DNA of 64,000 nt from Prochlorococcus sp. AG-363-P19 (GCA_003280055.1 QCGG01000004.1:113136-177135); one strand, 5' to 3'; counted from the stretch's first letter, positions 27,406-37,646 are shown. The notes: a model not told the origin generated them from the letters alone. Numbers and translations: made by a program.

Positions 27406-28421
27406 TCAACTCTTGGGTCAATATAAGCAACCATTAGATCAACTATAACACTAACCCAAACAACTAGAGCTGCAACAACAACTACTATTCCCTGTACAAC
27501 AGGATAATCTCTTTGAGAGATTGCTTCCTGAAGTCTCAAAGCTAAACCTGGCCATGAAAATGTTAGTTCTATAAGTAATACTCCGCCAATCAATGAAGCA
27601 ATAGTAATTCCTATAATCGTTAAAACGGGTAGCAATGCATTGGGTAAAGCATGACGAAGAATTACCCGTCGTTCTCTCAATCCTCTACATCTTGCAGCTT
27701 CAACATAATCAGAATTCAAAGTTCTAGAAAGGTTTAGTCTTAATGCTCGACTAAAAATACCACTAAGCAATATCCCTAAAGTACAAGCAGGAAGCACTAA
27801 GTGCCTCAAAGCACCTCTTAAAGCATCATAATCAGCAGCAAATATACTATCTAAAATAAGAAACCCTGTTCCTTCAGGCTCCAACATTGAAGGAGGGAAA
27901 CGTCCCCCCACAGGAAGCCAACCTAAAAGGACAGCAAAACAAAGTTGTGCCATCATGGCAGCCCAGAAAGGGGGTAAAGCATAAGTTCCTATTCCATAAA
28001 AACGACCTGCAAGATCAATCGTTTTTTCTGGTTTGGCTACACCACTAAAACCGACAACAAAGCCTAAGCAGATTGCAACGACTAATGCAAAGAATGCAAG
28101 TTCAATACTTGCTGGAAGGGTGGAAAAAATGATCTTTGAGACAGGTTCTTGGTTGATTAATGCACTTCCAAAATCTCCATGAAACAAACCAGTTATAAAA
28201 TGAAAATATTGACTATAAATAGACTTATCTAAACCTAGTTCTATCCTAAGAGCCTCACGTGCGGAAGCCGAGGCTCGAGTACCCAGGACAGCATCAACAG
28301 GATCACCAGGAGCAACCCTTAGCAATAAAAAAACTAGCGTTGCAACCAACCAAAGCATTACCGGGGCAAGAGCCAACCGAGTAATGCCATATCTAAAAAG
28401 AGATCTACCTGTTTTTACCAT
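27399..28421 (-). CDS. ABC transporter permease, DppB/OppB family
   Basis: RVAPGDPVDAVLG, EAARCRGLRERRVILRHALPNALLPVLTIIG, GGVLLIELTFSWPGLALRLQEAISQRDYPVVQG. Confidence 0.93.
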   Translation of the reverse strand: MVKTGRSLFRYGITRLALAPVMLWLVATLVFLLLRVAPGDPVDAVLGTRASASAREALRIELGLDKSIYSQYFHFITGLFHGDFGSALINQEPVSKIIFSTLPASIELAFFALVVAICLGFVVGFSGVAKPEKTIDLAGRFYGIGTYALPPFWAAMMAQLCFAVLLGWLPVGGRFPPSMLEPEGTGFLILDSIFAADYDALRGALRHLVLPACTLGILLSGIFSRALRLNLSRTLNSDYVEAARCRGLRERRVILRHALPNALLPVLTIIGITIASLIGGVLLIELTFSWPGLALRLQEAISQRDYPVVQGIVVVVAALVVWVSVIVDLMVAYIDPRVDY

Positions 28422-30022
28422 TAAATTCGTCTCAAACGTTGCAGTAAAAGTTGCCCACTTCCATCAAATTCAGGTTTAGTGAATTGATTTTGAGACCATG
28501 CTCTAGGAGTTACAAGCCAAACAGGTAAATAAGCACCTCCTGAAGCGGCTTTTCGTTCAATAGACTTTAGGAACTGATCACGTTCATCACCAAAGCTCTT
28601 TTCACTAGCTCTTAAAATCCTCTCCATACCAGCAGTAGTCCAAAAGCTTCCACTTATTACAGCTTCACCCTCTTCACAATAAGAGCCTATCGACTTGGTG
28701 CAGCTTAAAAAAGGAGTCAAATACGACTCAAAATCTGGATAGGAGCCTCTCCAATCAAGCATCACTGCATCAAAGGCACCTTGACCAAGTTGTTTGTAAA
28801 CGGTAACTGATTCAACCCCGTGCAACTTGAGCTCTAAACAATCAGAAAGATCTCTGTTGATTTGCTCCTTCCAGGTTAGTCCTAATAACTTGTCAGCGGG
28901 AACATTTGAACGATAAGTAAAAGGTATTATCAATTTCTTACCATTACAATAACCAGCACTCTTAAATAATAAATTGGCTTTTTTAGGGTTATAAACAGGC
29001 CATGGATTGTCTTGGTACTTTTTCAATGATGGTGGCACTAAAGATCTCAATGGTTTACGCATGCCATAACTAACTCTATCAACCATAAGTCTTCTATCTA
29101 TACTGTAAGACAAAGCCGTTCTGATAACTTGTTTATTTAAAGGCTTAATATTGCTCCTAAATGTTATATATCCAATCTCCATGGCAGGTCCTTCACCTTC
29201 TCTAATATCCCCTCTAAGAAACATATTGTGCAATGCTAAATACTGGTCTTCATCTAAGGCATTTGACAAAAGGACATCTATTTCCCCAGTCTTCATTCCC
29301 CCAAACAATGCTGTTGAATTACTAAGTTTGACAAAATCAATGCCAGAATTTTGGACTGGTTTACCCCAATAATAAGAAAAGGGCTCTAGCCTTTGTATTT
29401 GCCTATCAAATCTTGTCAGTCTATATGGTCCCGTTCCCACGAATTTATCATTAAGAAACTTATTTTTATGGTTTTGATAAGCACTGGGAGAGACTGGTGT
29501 AAGGTTTATTGAGGTAAGCAATCTAGTAAAAGAACTTGATGGCCTTGTAAGCTTTATACTAATTAAATAAGGATCAGAAGTTTCTATCGAAGAGATTCTT
29601 CCGGCAAGCAAATAATTCAACCTTCCTATACGCATAAATCGTCTAAGACTGAAGGCCATCGCGTACGAATCAAAAGGAGTTCCATCATGAAAAAGAACAT
29701 CTTTCCGAAGTGGAATAGAAATGGTCTTTCCTGAGTCACTTATGACGGGCAATGACGATGCCAACCTGGGTTCGAGCGAACCATTTTCATCAATGCGATA
29801 AAGGGTATCCCCTAACCCACTAAGAAGCTGAAGCGCATCAAAAGTACTTGCCTGGGCTGGATCCAGAGATGTTATTTTCCCTGCACTGGCTACAACTATA
29901 CGTGTGTCATCCGTCTTGGGCTGACATGAAACTAATAACGAACAATTAATAAGTAAAAAAAGGTTTGCAAGATGGGTATAAGGCTTTTCAGAAAAAAGCT
30001 TGAGTATGTTCTTAAGAATCAA
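28421..30022 (-). CDS. ABC transporter family 5 (peptide/nickel) substrate-binding protein
   Basis: Lipoprotein-type signal LINCSLLVSC; SLDPAQASTFDALQLLSGLGDTLYRID; FHDGTPFDSYAMAFSLRRFM. Confidence 0.92.
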   Translation of the reverse strand: MILKNILKLFSEKPYTHLANLFLLINCSLLVSCQPKTDDTRIVVASAGKITSLDPAQASTFDALQLLSGLGDTLYRIDENGSLEPRLASSLPVISDSGKTISIPLRKDVLFHDGTPFDSYAMAFSLRRFMRIGRLNYLLAGRISSIETSDPYLISIKLTRPSSSFTRLLTSINLTPVSPSAYQNHKNKFLNDKFVGTGPYRLTRFDRQIQRLEPFSYYWGKPVQNSGIDFVKLSNSTALFGGMKTGEIDVLLSNALDEDQYLALHNMFLRGDIREGEGPAMEIGYITFRSNIKPLNKQVIRTALSYSIDRRLMVDRVSYGMRKPLRSLVPPSLKKYQDNPWPVYNPKKANLLFKSAGYCNGKKLIIPFTYRSNVPADKLLGLTWKEQINRDLSDCLELKLHGVESVTVYKQLGQGAFDAVMLDWRGSYPDFESYLTPFLSCTKSIGSYCEEGEAVISGSFWTTAGMERILRASEKSFGDERDQFLKSIERKAASGGAYLPVWLVTPRAWSQNQFTKPEFDGSGQLLLQRLRRI

Positions 30023-30231
30023 AGAGTTTGAGAAAGTTCATTCAGGGATACCTTCGCACACCTTCTTGATGGTGTTATTTGTTGAAGTGGAACCTCAAAA
30101 ACAGGAGATCCGTTTGGCAAAAGTGGCCACCTTCTCAACCAACAGCGGTTGTGATGATCATCAACTCCAATCACTTGGAAGAACTCCTCACCACTTGTGA
30201 GTTGAACACAGTCGCCCTGATGGATATCCAT
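30019..30231 (-). CDS. Small conserved hypothetical protein
   Basis: 70 aa; MDIHQGDCVQLTSGEEFFQVIGVDDHHNRCWLRRWPLLPNGSPVFEVPLQQI. Confidence 0.65.
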   Translation of the reverse strand: MDIHQGDCVQLTSGEEFFQVIGVDDHHNRCWLRRWPLLPNGSPVFEVPLQQITPSRRCAKVSLNELSQTL

Positions 30232-30389
30232 AACAGGTTAGATTTCAATAAAGTGTCTTTGATCTTTTAGGTTCATGCAAACGTCCTGATTGCCCACTTG
30301 CCAGGAGAAGTCAGCATCTGCGAACTTGTCCATATTCCACATATAGCAATTCTCAACCTTTCACGGCTACACAAGGTCACTAAGTGTTT

Positions 30390-31706
30390 TTAAAGACATG
30401 CAAAATGAGCAGAGACTCCTTTGACTTCAGATAGTGAATCTATAGCAATTAGTGCTTTATGCATTTGGCCGTAACTTACTTCATGAGTAATAACAACAAT
30501 CTCTGCTTTTTCCGAACAAGCATCGAATTGCACTATTGATTGAATTGAAACTCCCTGGTTTCCAAAACAGGTTCCTATCGAACCAATCACACCTGGCGTG
30601 TCATCTGCACTGAGACGAACATAATTTCTTTGAACAACTTTTTTAGGGTCTGCAATGTGACACAAACGCCAGCTAGAAGCAGAAAGCAAAGGATCAGTAA
30701 AGCCCTTGCCTTCCCCAATCTGATTAATTCCTGCAATATTGAGTATGTCTGCCACCACAGCTGAAGCCGTAGGACCAGAGCCTGCTCCTGGCCCATAAAA
30801 CATCACTTTCCCTACAGGTTCACCTTCAACCAATATCGCGTTATTCACCCCATTAACACCCGCCAGTGGATGATCAAATGGAATCAAAGTCGGTTGAACA
30901 CGAATACCAAGAGGCAAAGATTCTTCTTCTGTGGTACCTGGGTCGATACATTCACAAACAGCAAGTAGCTTTACACAAAAACCAAGTTGTTTTGCATAGT
31001 CAATATCAAGTGCATTTAAGTCACTTATTCCTCTAGTCGGAATTGCTTCACGATCAACTGACCCACCAAAAGCCAGACCACTAAGGATGGCAATCTTATC
31101 TGCGGCATCAATACCCTCAATATCTGAAGCAGGATCAGCTTCAGCGAACCCAAGTTGCTGAGCTTCTTTGAGAACCTTCAAAAAAGGAACCCCCTCTTTT
31201 GCCATGCGGCTGAGTATGTAATTAGTAGTCCCATTAATGATTCCGCTTACTCGTTCTATTCGATTAGCTCCTAAAGATTGTTTTAGCGGCTCAATAATTG
31301 GGATTCCACCACCAACCGCTGCCTCAATAAGCACATAAACACCGGCCTTAGAAGCAGCCGAAGCAATTTCTTCTCCATACCTTGCAATAACTGACTTGTT
31401 AGCAGTCACAACAGATTTACCTGAGGCAATTGAACTCAAAATTAATTTTCTAGCCGGCTCAATTCCTCCCATAACCTCCACAACTATTTGCACACGAGGA
31501 TCATCTACAACTTCTTGGGGATTGGTAGTAAGTAACGAAGATGGTATATGGACTTGTCTTGAACGCTCGATGTCTCTTACCGCTACACGAACTAAATCCA
31601 GTTGTTTAACAAGGGGGTTTCTCCCTTCGGCACTTTTAAGAATATTCACCACACCACTACCTACAGTTCCAAGACCTAATAGGCCTATCCCGATTCTTTT
31701 ATTCAT
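30390..31706 (-). CDS. hom: Homoserine dehydrogenase
   Basis: IGLLGLGTVGSGVVNIL, VSGIINGTTNYIL, EADPASDIEGIDAADKIAILSGLAFG, C-terminal ACT domain. Confidence 0.97.
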   Translation of the reverse strand: MNKRIGIGLLGLGTVGSGVVNILKSAEGRNPLVKQLDLVRVAVRDIERSRQVHIPSSLLTTNPQEVVDDPRVQIVVEVMGGIEPARKLILSSIASGKSVVTANKSVIARYGEEIASAASKAGVYVLIEAAVGGGIPIIEPLKQSLGANRIERVSGIINGTTNYILSRMAKEGVPFLKVLKEAQQLGFAEADPASDIEGIDAADKIAILSGLAFGGSVDREAIPTRGISDLNALDIDYAKQLGFCVKLLAVCECIDPGTTEEESLPLGIRVQPTLIPFDHPLAGVNGVNNAILVEGEPVGKVMFYGPGAGSGPTASAVVADILNIAGINQIGEGKGFTDPLLSASSWRLCHIADPKKVVQRNYVRLSADDTPGVIGSIGTCFGNQGVSIQSIVQFDACSEKAEIVVITHEVSYGQMHKALIAIDSLSEVKGVSAHFACL

Positions 31707-31745
31707 AACAAGTTTTTCTAATTAATCATTGGAAACACAACTCTA

Positions 31746-32213
31746 TTAACTAGAGGTGCCTTGAACAGGAGAACCTTGCATCTCATGAGCAAGAGTCTTC
31801 ATAGTAAGGAAAATGTTCATAAAACCATTCGCACGTGAAGGAGTGAGACTCACAATCAGACCAGTCTCTTCAATAAAACTTGGGTCAATTGCCAAAACCT
31901 CCTCTGTCGTTAAACCAGACATGCCGTTGATCAATAAAGCAAGCAAGCCTCTTGTGATAAGAGCATCTGAATCTCCATACCAAATTAGTTTTTCATTTTT
32001 GCGTTCTAGAGATATATGAACCTGGGAAACACAACCCTTTACACGAACTGACTTAGAAAGGAGTGAAGGATCCAAGCGAGGTAGTTTTTTCGCAAGCCAA
32101 AGTACATACTCATATTTTCTTTTTGGATCCTTTGTCCTTTGAAGTTTGGAAACCATCTCATCTAAGGCCTCACTACCAAAGCTTTTAATGGAATCACTGG
32201 AATTTTGATTCAT
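31746..32213 (-). CDS. sufE: SufE-family cysteine desulfurase activator
   Basis: YEYVLWLAKKLPRLDPSLLSKSVRVKGCVSQVHIS...DSDALITRGLLALLI. Confidence 0.93.
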   Translation of the reverse strand: MNQNSSDSIKSFGSEALDEMVSKLQRTKDPKRKYEYVLWLAKKLPRLDPSLLSKSVRVKGCVSQVHISLERKNEKLIWYGDSDALITRGLLALLINGMSGLTTEEVLAIDPSFIEETGLIVSLTPSRANGFMNIFLTMKTLAHEMQGSPVQGTSS

Positions 32214-32857
32214 CAGTTGTTGGGTAAACAGAACGAGAATCCCGCTTCGCTAATCCAACCGTTAAAAGGCACGTCCCAGGAATCACGGGGTAACGGATTA
32301 GATGATACGCAAACCTGTGGCAAGACAACAAGGGCAGGAATCGATCTCCAAGAATCATGACTTCTAAGACGATCAAAATAGCCACCACCATATCCAAGCC
32401 TTGTCCCAGCATTGTCAATTGACAATGCTGGGACAAGTAAAAGCTTTATATCTTCAGCCTGAAGACTAGGGCAGTGAATTGGTGCAGGAATTCCATGAAC
32501 ATCTTTTCCAAGAGACGAATCATTCCAAGCATGGTATGAAAGCCCGCCATTAAGCCCAGATACTGGCAAAGCCAATGAAAACTTGAGACAATTAGCCAAA
32601 GAACGCAAATCAATTTCTCCTTGCAATGGCCAATAAATCCCTATATACCCCTCTGACTTATTTTCAATCAAGAATTGTTCTAGGTAATTACAGACTTGCT
32701 TGAAAATTAATTTCTGAACAACTTGATAACTTGTATTTCTAAGTTTAAGGTAAAAACTCCTTTTCTCTTCCTTGATATTATCAACAGGTGTCATTTTTAA
32801 TTCAAGCGTTTGCACGAATCGATAATTATAAAGTATTGCAGAAACATATCTGTTCAC
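32213..32857 (-). CDS. 5-formyltetrahydrofolate cyclo-ligase
   Basis: LLLVPALSIDNAGTRLGYGGGYFDRL, GIYWPLQGEIDLR. Confidence 0.9.
   Translation of the reverse strand: MNRYVSAILYNYRFVQTLELKMTPVDNIKEEKRSFYLKLRNTSYQVVQKLIFKQVCNYLEQFLIENKSEGYIGIYWPLQGEIDLRSLANCLKFSLALPVSGLNGGLSYHAWNDSSLGKDVHGIPAPIHCPSLQAEDIKLLLVPALSIDNAGTRLGYGGGYFDRLRSHDSWRSIPALVVLPQVCVSSNPLPRDSWDVPFNGWISEAGFSFCLPNN
32400..32437. repeat. 38-bp perfect palindrome inside the cyclo-ligase CDS
   Basis: CTTGTCCCAGCATTGTCAATTGACAATGCTGGGACAAG is self-complementary with no spacer. Confidence 0.95.
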
Positions 32858-32956
32858 CCATAAGAATAACGTTAGTTATTATAATAACATTATTCAAATA
32901 ATTTTAAACTCTTATTTATATAATCCAAGAAAGTTTGGCAAAAATAAATAATCGTT

Positions 32957-33421
32957 TTATTTTTGAAACCATGCTGTCAAAGCAATTGCAAGTGCATCTC
33001 CTGCATCATCTGGTCGAGGCGGAGTGATCAGATTCAACTCTCGCATGACAGCCTCAAGAACTTCATTTTTATCAGCTTTACCTGAGCCTGTCAGCACAAG
33101 CTTAATTTGCATAGGAGGAAATTCAACAATCGGTATAGAAAACCTAGCCAAAGTCATTATCAAGACACCTCTTGCCTGCACGACACTAATAGTTGTACTG
33201 GAACGGTAAAAGAAGAACTTTTCAACAGAAGCGAGATCTGGTTTCCAAATGCGAATTAGCTTTCTCAAATCATTTGCAATTTCCACCATTCTTTCCCCCT
33301 CTTTATAAGAGGGGTCTGTACGAATTATTCCGCAATCAAGCATTGTTTTCTTTTGATTATCTATATCAATCAATCCATAACCCACCCTTGCCAGACCTGG
33401 GTCGATACCAATTATTCTCAA
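32957..33421 (-). CDS. ruvC: Holliday junction resolvase RuvC
   Basis: [59 protein letters not shown]. Confidence 0.96.
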   Translation of the reverse strand: MRIIGIDPGLARVGYGLIDIDNQKKTMLDCGIIRTDPSYKEGERMVEIANDLRKLIRIWKPDLASVEKFFFYRSSTTISVVQARGVLIMTLARFSIPIVEFPPMQIKLVLTGSGKADKNEVLEAVMRELNLITPPRPDDAGDALAIALTAWFQK

Positions 33422-33424
33422 AAC

Positions 33425-34513
33425 CTAACTCGCTAAAGCAAGTTCAAAGTTAGAAGAATCTGCATCTTCACTTCTTTCAAAAACCTTGCAAAAGACTTTT
33501 ACCACGCGATCACCAGAATCAACTTGTTCCAAGGGGTCTTTTCTAAGACGATGCCTTAGAGAACAAGAGACAACCCTCGCAACATCCTCTTCAGAAACTT
33601 CTGTTCTTCCTTCAAAAGCAGCAAGGGCTCTAGCTGATCGATTAGTAACAATATCGCCCCGCAAACCGTCAACATCTAATTCACCACATACCGAAGAAAT
33701 TCTCAATCTGAGATCATCATCAATTTCGACACCGTCAAGTCTTTCCTGAGCTTCAACAACTTTTCTCTGCAAGGCCTCCTGTTGTGATTGCACAGAATTC
33801 ACAAAAGCATCTGGATCAGTATCAAAAGATGTTCGCTGATCAACGACCTGAACACGTAATTGTGCTTCGCGAACGGTTCTGACTTCAACACTCATTCCAA
33901 AGCGATCCAATAATTGAGGTCTCAGTTCTCCCTCCTCTGGGTTGCCAGAGCCTATAAGAACAAAACGGGCAGGATGACGAACTGAAACCCCCTCTCTTTC
34001 AACAGTGTTCCAACCAGATGCTGCCGAGTCTAAAAGTACATCGACAAGGTGGTCATCTAGAAGGTTCACCTCATCTACATAAAGCAATCCTCGATTGGCC
34101 TTAGCAAGCAAACCTGGCTCAAAAGCCCTAACACCCTCACTAAGAGCTTTTTCAATGTCGATCGTGCCGCATAACCTATCTTCTGTTGCTCCCAGTGGCA
34201 GGTCCACCATCGGAACCTGGCTTCCCTCTACTGGAAGATTTTCACCCTGCTCCAGCCTCTGCTGAACATCACTGCTCTGCAAATCAGGATCGATAGGGGA
34301 ACTGTTATACGGATCGCCCGCAACAACCTGAATATCTGGAAGAAGATCTGCTAAAGCCCTAATTGTCGTGGACTTACCTGTTCCTCTATCCCCCATGATC
34401 ATTACACCGCCAATTCTGGGGTCAATGATATTGAGCAAAAGAGCTAACTTCATCTCTTCCTGGCCTATCACGGCTGTAAAGGGGAAAACCCTTCTCTTCC
34501 TTGTTGAACTCAC
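33425..34513 (-). CDS. chlI: Magnesium chelatase ATPase subunit I
   Basis: FPFTAVIGQEEMKLALLLNIIDPRIGGVMIMGDRGTGKSTTIRALADLLP. Confidence 0.97.
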   Translation of the reverse strand: MSSTRKRRVFPFTAVIGQEEMKLALLLNIIDPRIGGVMIMGDRGTGKSTTIRALADLLPDIQVVAGDPYNSSPIDPDLQSSDVQQRLEQGENLPVEGSQVPMVDLPLGATEDRLCGTIDIEKALSEGVRAFEPGLLAKANRGLLYVDEVNLLDDHLVDVLLDSAASGWNTVEREGVSVRHPARFVLIGSGNPEEGELRPQLLDRFGMSVEVRTVREAQLRVQVVDQRTSFDTDPDAFVNSVQSQQEALQRKVVEAQERLDGVEIDDDLRLRISSVCGELDVDGLRGDIVTNRSARALAAFEGRTEVSEEDVARVVSCSLRHRLRKDPLEQVDSGDRVVKVFCKVFERSEDADSSNFELALAS

Positions 34514-35273
34514 GGCTTAACTTCTCTGTTCATGTGCGATTGTTTCATAAGCTTGGTACCAAAGTGAATTTATAAATTAGAAAATTCGTCAGAAAATTCA
34601 TGAACTCACTGTGTTTAAGCAAACCATTGAAGACCTTTGAAAAGCAAGTTTTGATCATGTGCCTTATTGCAAAAACATCTAAAAAACATTTGCTGGCCTT
34701 GGTTTTATCATAATATAACCACCTTTCTCATTCATTGGAACTCTCTTTGCCAAAGCATCAAACAAAGGCATGTGAGATTTTTCATATCTTGAAAAACTGC
34801 AAAAAAAATTATCTAGCAGAGTCAACAAACCAAAAGGTTTTTAATTTTTGGAATCATCTAATTTTTTTGGATCAAGTTAATCAGCGTAAATGAGAGGAAA
34901 CAAAAAACATAATCGTATTATTTATGGGAAATTCAGAACCTTATCAATCCAAATTTAGTAGCTAATTCAACTTGTGAAAAGCATGTAGAAAATAAGTTCC
35001 TCAATTTTAAAATTGCCTAAGAAATCAGAGTTTATTTGGCAAAGAGACAGAAAAGGTTCATTGACTTTGGTAAAATAATAATCTATTAGAAAATTACAAT
35101 TCAAAAGTGTAGTTATTAATATTAATAGGAATTTAATTTTACGCATTTTTTAGTGTTTGATTCTAAGTTAAAGCGATAGTATAAATAAATTAGTTTAAGC
35201 AAGCAATAAATCAAAGATCAAACAAAAATCTGTCAATAACAAATATAATTTATGATTAAGCTATTTTATCCAT

Positions 35274-36311
35274 TCATTTGTTTAAAAAGGGAATCATTGC
35301 TGCCGATAAATCTCTAATTAATTCTGCAGATCTAGGGTCATTAAAAGGACCTTCAACGATAAAGCTAGCGACTACTCTTCTGCCATCAGGCAGCTGAATC
35401 AAAGCTGCATCAGAATAAGCTATCCCGATATCTCCTGTTTTATTGTAAACACGGTATCCCCTTATCAGCAAACTATTATCAGGATCTTCATCGCTAACAC
35501 CAAGACCCTTTAACAAGCCTCCTGGTATTAGCCTATTAGTGACAGAAGTACTCATTATTTCTCTAAAAAGATCTCTAGATCTTAGACTAATAACTTTGCC
35601 AGTTTCGACCATTGCAATTGTCAATGCTAGATCTTTAGCACTAGTTTTATTGCTTCCAGCTAAATCAGGTAAAAAATCATTTATTATTGTAGAGACCAGC
35701 CCTAAAGATCTAAATTTATCATTCAAAAAACCCTTGCCACCAATTCGTTTAACCAAAAGATTAGTTGCCGTATTATCACTAACTCTAATCATTTCAGTAG
35801 CTACATCATACAGAGGAAAAACTGTTCCTATAGGTTTCAAGGCCATCCAACCTGCGCCACCTGCTATCACATCTTTTTCTAGTTCAAGAAGTTCATTCCA
35901 CTTTAACTGACCTGTATCAACCTGTTGTAATACAGAAAGAAGTATCGCTATTTTTATTGAACTCGCTGCGGACAACGAAGCCTCAGAATTCAATTTTGCG
36001 TATGATTCATTATCCAAAAAGTGCATAAATGCACTAACAGTCAAATCTGGATAATCATCTGCTATGGCGGCCCAACGATCACTTAATGTTTTAATTTCAG
36101 TTTTAGGATTAAAGCTACCTAAATCAAGATAATTTTGACTTCGACTGAAGTAATTTCCAGCTTCAAGACTTTTAAAAGAACCAGGTCTTAGCATTTTCAT
36201 ACCGCTTCCAACCAGTAATCCCACGCCTACTCCAAGCGCTATCAAGCGAACTGCTGACCGCATAAAAAGGACCCAGGTTTTCGGAGCCGAAGAATAAGCG
36301 CTTCTATTCAA
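35274..36311 (-). CDS. Class A beta-lactamase-like serine hydrolase
   Basis: SxxK (SSIK), SDN (VSDNTATNLL) and KTG (YNKTGD) motifs in order; N-terminal TM/signal. Confidence 0.85.
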   Translation of the reverse strand: MNRSAYSSAPKTWVLFMRSAVRLIALGVGVGLLVGSGMKMLRPGSFKSLEAGNYFSRSQNYLDLGSFNPKTEIKTLSDRWAAIADDYPDLTVSAFMHFLDNESYAKLNSEASLSAASSIKIAILLSVLQQVDTGQLKWNELLELEKDVIAGGAGWMALKPIGTVFPLYDVATEMIRVSDNTATNLLVKRIGGKGFLNDKFRSLGLVSTIINDFLPDLAGSNKTSAKDLALTIAMVETGKVISLRSRDLFREIMSTSVTNRLIPGGLLKGLGVSDEDPDNSLLIRGYRVYNKTGDIGIAYSDAALIQLPDGRRVVASFIVEGPFNDPRSAELIRDLSAAMIPFLNK

Positions 36312-36342
36312 GACAGTTTTACTCCTAAGAAACTAGTTGAAG

Positions 36343-37077
36343 TCAAGATCGGGTGCTATTTAAAGCCCAGCGAATTTGTCGAATCATCCCTCTGAGCAAA
36401 GAAACCTCATTCTGACTTACCTCAGAACGATTCATAAAAGCTCTTACCTTAGACATTCGTGATTTTGCTGTGTGTTTCATAAGAAATCCAACATCAATCA
36501 AGAGGTTCTCAGCGTCATCTAAACAACCTCCAAGCTGGGAAAGTGTGGCAAGTCCTTTTTTACTTGGGGGCTGAGCTAAAAAAGAATTCTCAAACTGGAA
36601 GTTTTGAAGTTCATATAGTGCTATCGCCACAGCATGAGAAAGATTTAAAGAAACATACCTGGAATGTAGATCTAGCTTTAAAACCTTTTGTGCAATTAGC
36701 AACTCATCATTTGTAAGGCCTCTGTCCTCTCTGCCAAAAACAATTGCAACAGGTCCAGATTCAACCCCTTCTAATAACCAAGGAAGACATTCTGAGGGGC
36801 CTGAAAGCGGAATTTCCCCATGGTCGATTCGTGCACAAGTTGCCACAACTCTTCTGCAATCCGATACAGCCTCAATTAGGGAATCAAAATATCTAGCCTT
36901 CTCAAGTAAAGGAGTTCCCTTTACGGCCATTTGCTTTGCCATATCTGATAAAGCATTGCAGCGAGGAGATACCAAACGAATTTCTTCAAGCCCAAAGTTC
37001 GAACACAGTCTTGCAACACTGCCAATATTTATTTCTCCAGTTGGCTCGACTAAAATTATTTTTATTTTTTGATTCAC
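36343..37077 (-). CDS. SPOUT RNA 2'-O-methyltransferase, TrmJ-like
   Basis: IILVEPTGEINIGSVARLCSNFGL, VAIVFGREDRGLTNDELLIAQ, YVSLNLSHAVAIALYE. Confidence 0.92.
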   Translation of the reverse strand: MNQKIKIILVEPTGEINIGSVARLCSNFGLEEIRLVSPRCNALSDMAKQMAVKGTPLLEKARYFDSLIEAVSDCRRVVATCARIDHGEIPLSGPSECLPWLLEGVESGPVAIVFGREDRGLTNDELLIAQKVLKLDLHSRYVSLNLSHAVAIALYELQNFQFENSFLAQPPSKKGLATLSQLGGCLDDAENLLIDVGFLMKHTAKSRMSKVRAFMNRSEVSQNEVSLLRGMIRQIRWALNSTRS

Positions 37078-37086
37078 AACTCAAAC

Positions 37087-37476
37087 TCAAGACAAAGAGT
37101 GTAGGTAGGCCAATAGATCTGCCATAGTTTCCTCTTCTAATTCAAAACTAGGCATTGGCGGAGTTCTACCACTAACAACTTGTTTAATCAATTCAGGATC
37201 CCTTCGTAATGAAATCACCTCGCGAAGATTCGGTCCTACAAGTCCCTGAGCGTTTATTCCATGGCAACCGGCACAATTCATCCTAAATAATTTAGCTCCA
37301 TTCCTTTGAGAACCCTCTAACCCCAGTACAGCCTCAACATAAGGATCCTGCTGAGATATGAATAAAAACCAAAGCACTAAAAGGATGCAAGTAAATGATG
37401 CAAGTAAAACAAGGGCCCTTACCAGACCAATGCTACTTGTGTTTTTAACTTGGTCTGTTGAAATCGGGCCCGACAC
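37087..37476 (-). CDS. Membrane-anchored mono-heme cytochrome c (cytochrome cM-like)
   Basis: N-terminal TM, CAGCH heme motif, TPPMPSFELEEETMADLLAYLHSLS. Confidence 0.85.
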   Translation of the reverse strand: MSGPISTDQVKNTSSIGLVRALVLLASFTCILLVLWFLFISQQDPYVEAVLGLEGSQRNGAKLFRMNCAGCHGINAQGLVGPNLREVISLRRDPELIKQVVSGRTPPMPSFELEEETMADLLAYLHSLS

Positions 37477-37532
37477 GATAAATTAATGGGCGTAAAACAA
37501 TTGTGCTTGATCAGCTACCAAAACGTGAAGTC

Positions 37533-37646
37533 ATGATCGAACCTCTTCTATGCGGAATAGTCCTTGGGCTAATACCAGTCACCCTTCTGGGCCTGTTCGT
37601 TGCAGCGTGGAATCAATATCGTCGCGATAGCTCAATGGTGGGCTAA
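37533..37646 (+). CDS. petG: Cytochrome b6-f complex subunit PetG
   Basis: Manual translation [37 protein letters not shown] is a near-canonical PetG sequence; missed by the ORF-track length cutoff. Confidence 0.96.
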   Translation: MIEPLLCGIVLGLIPVTLLGLFVAAWNQYRRDSSMVG

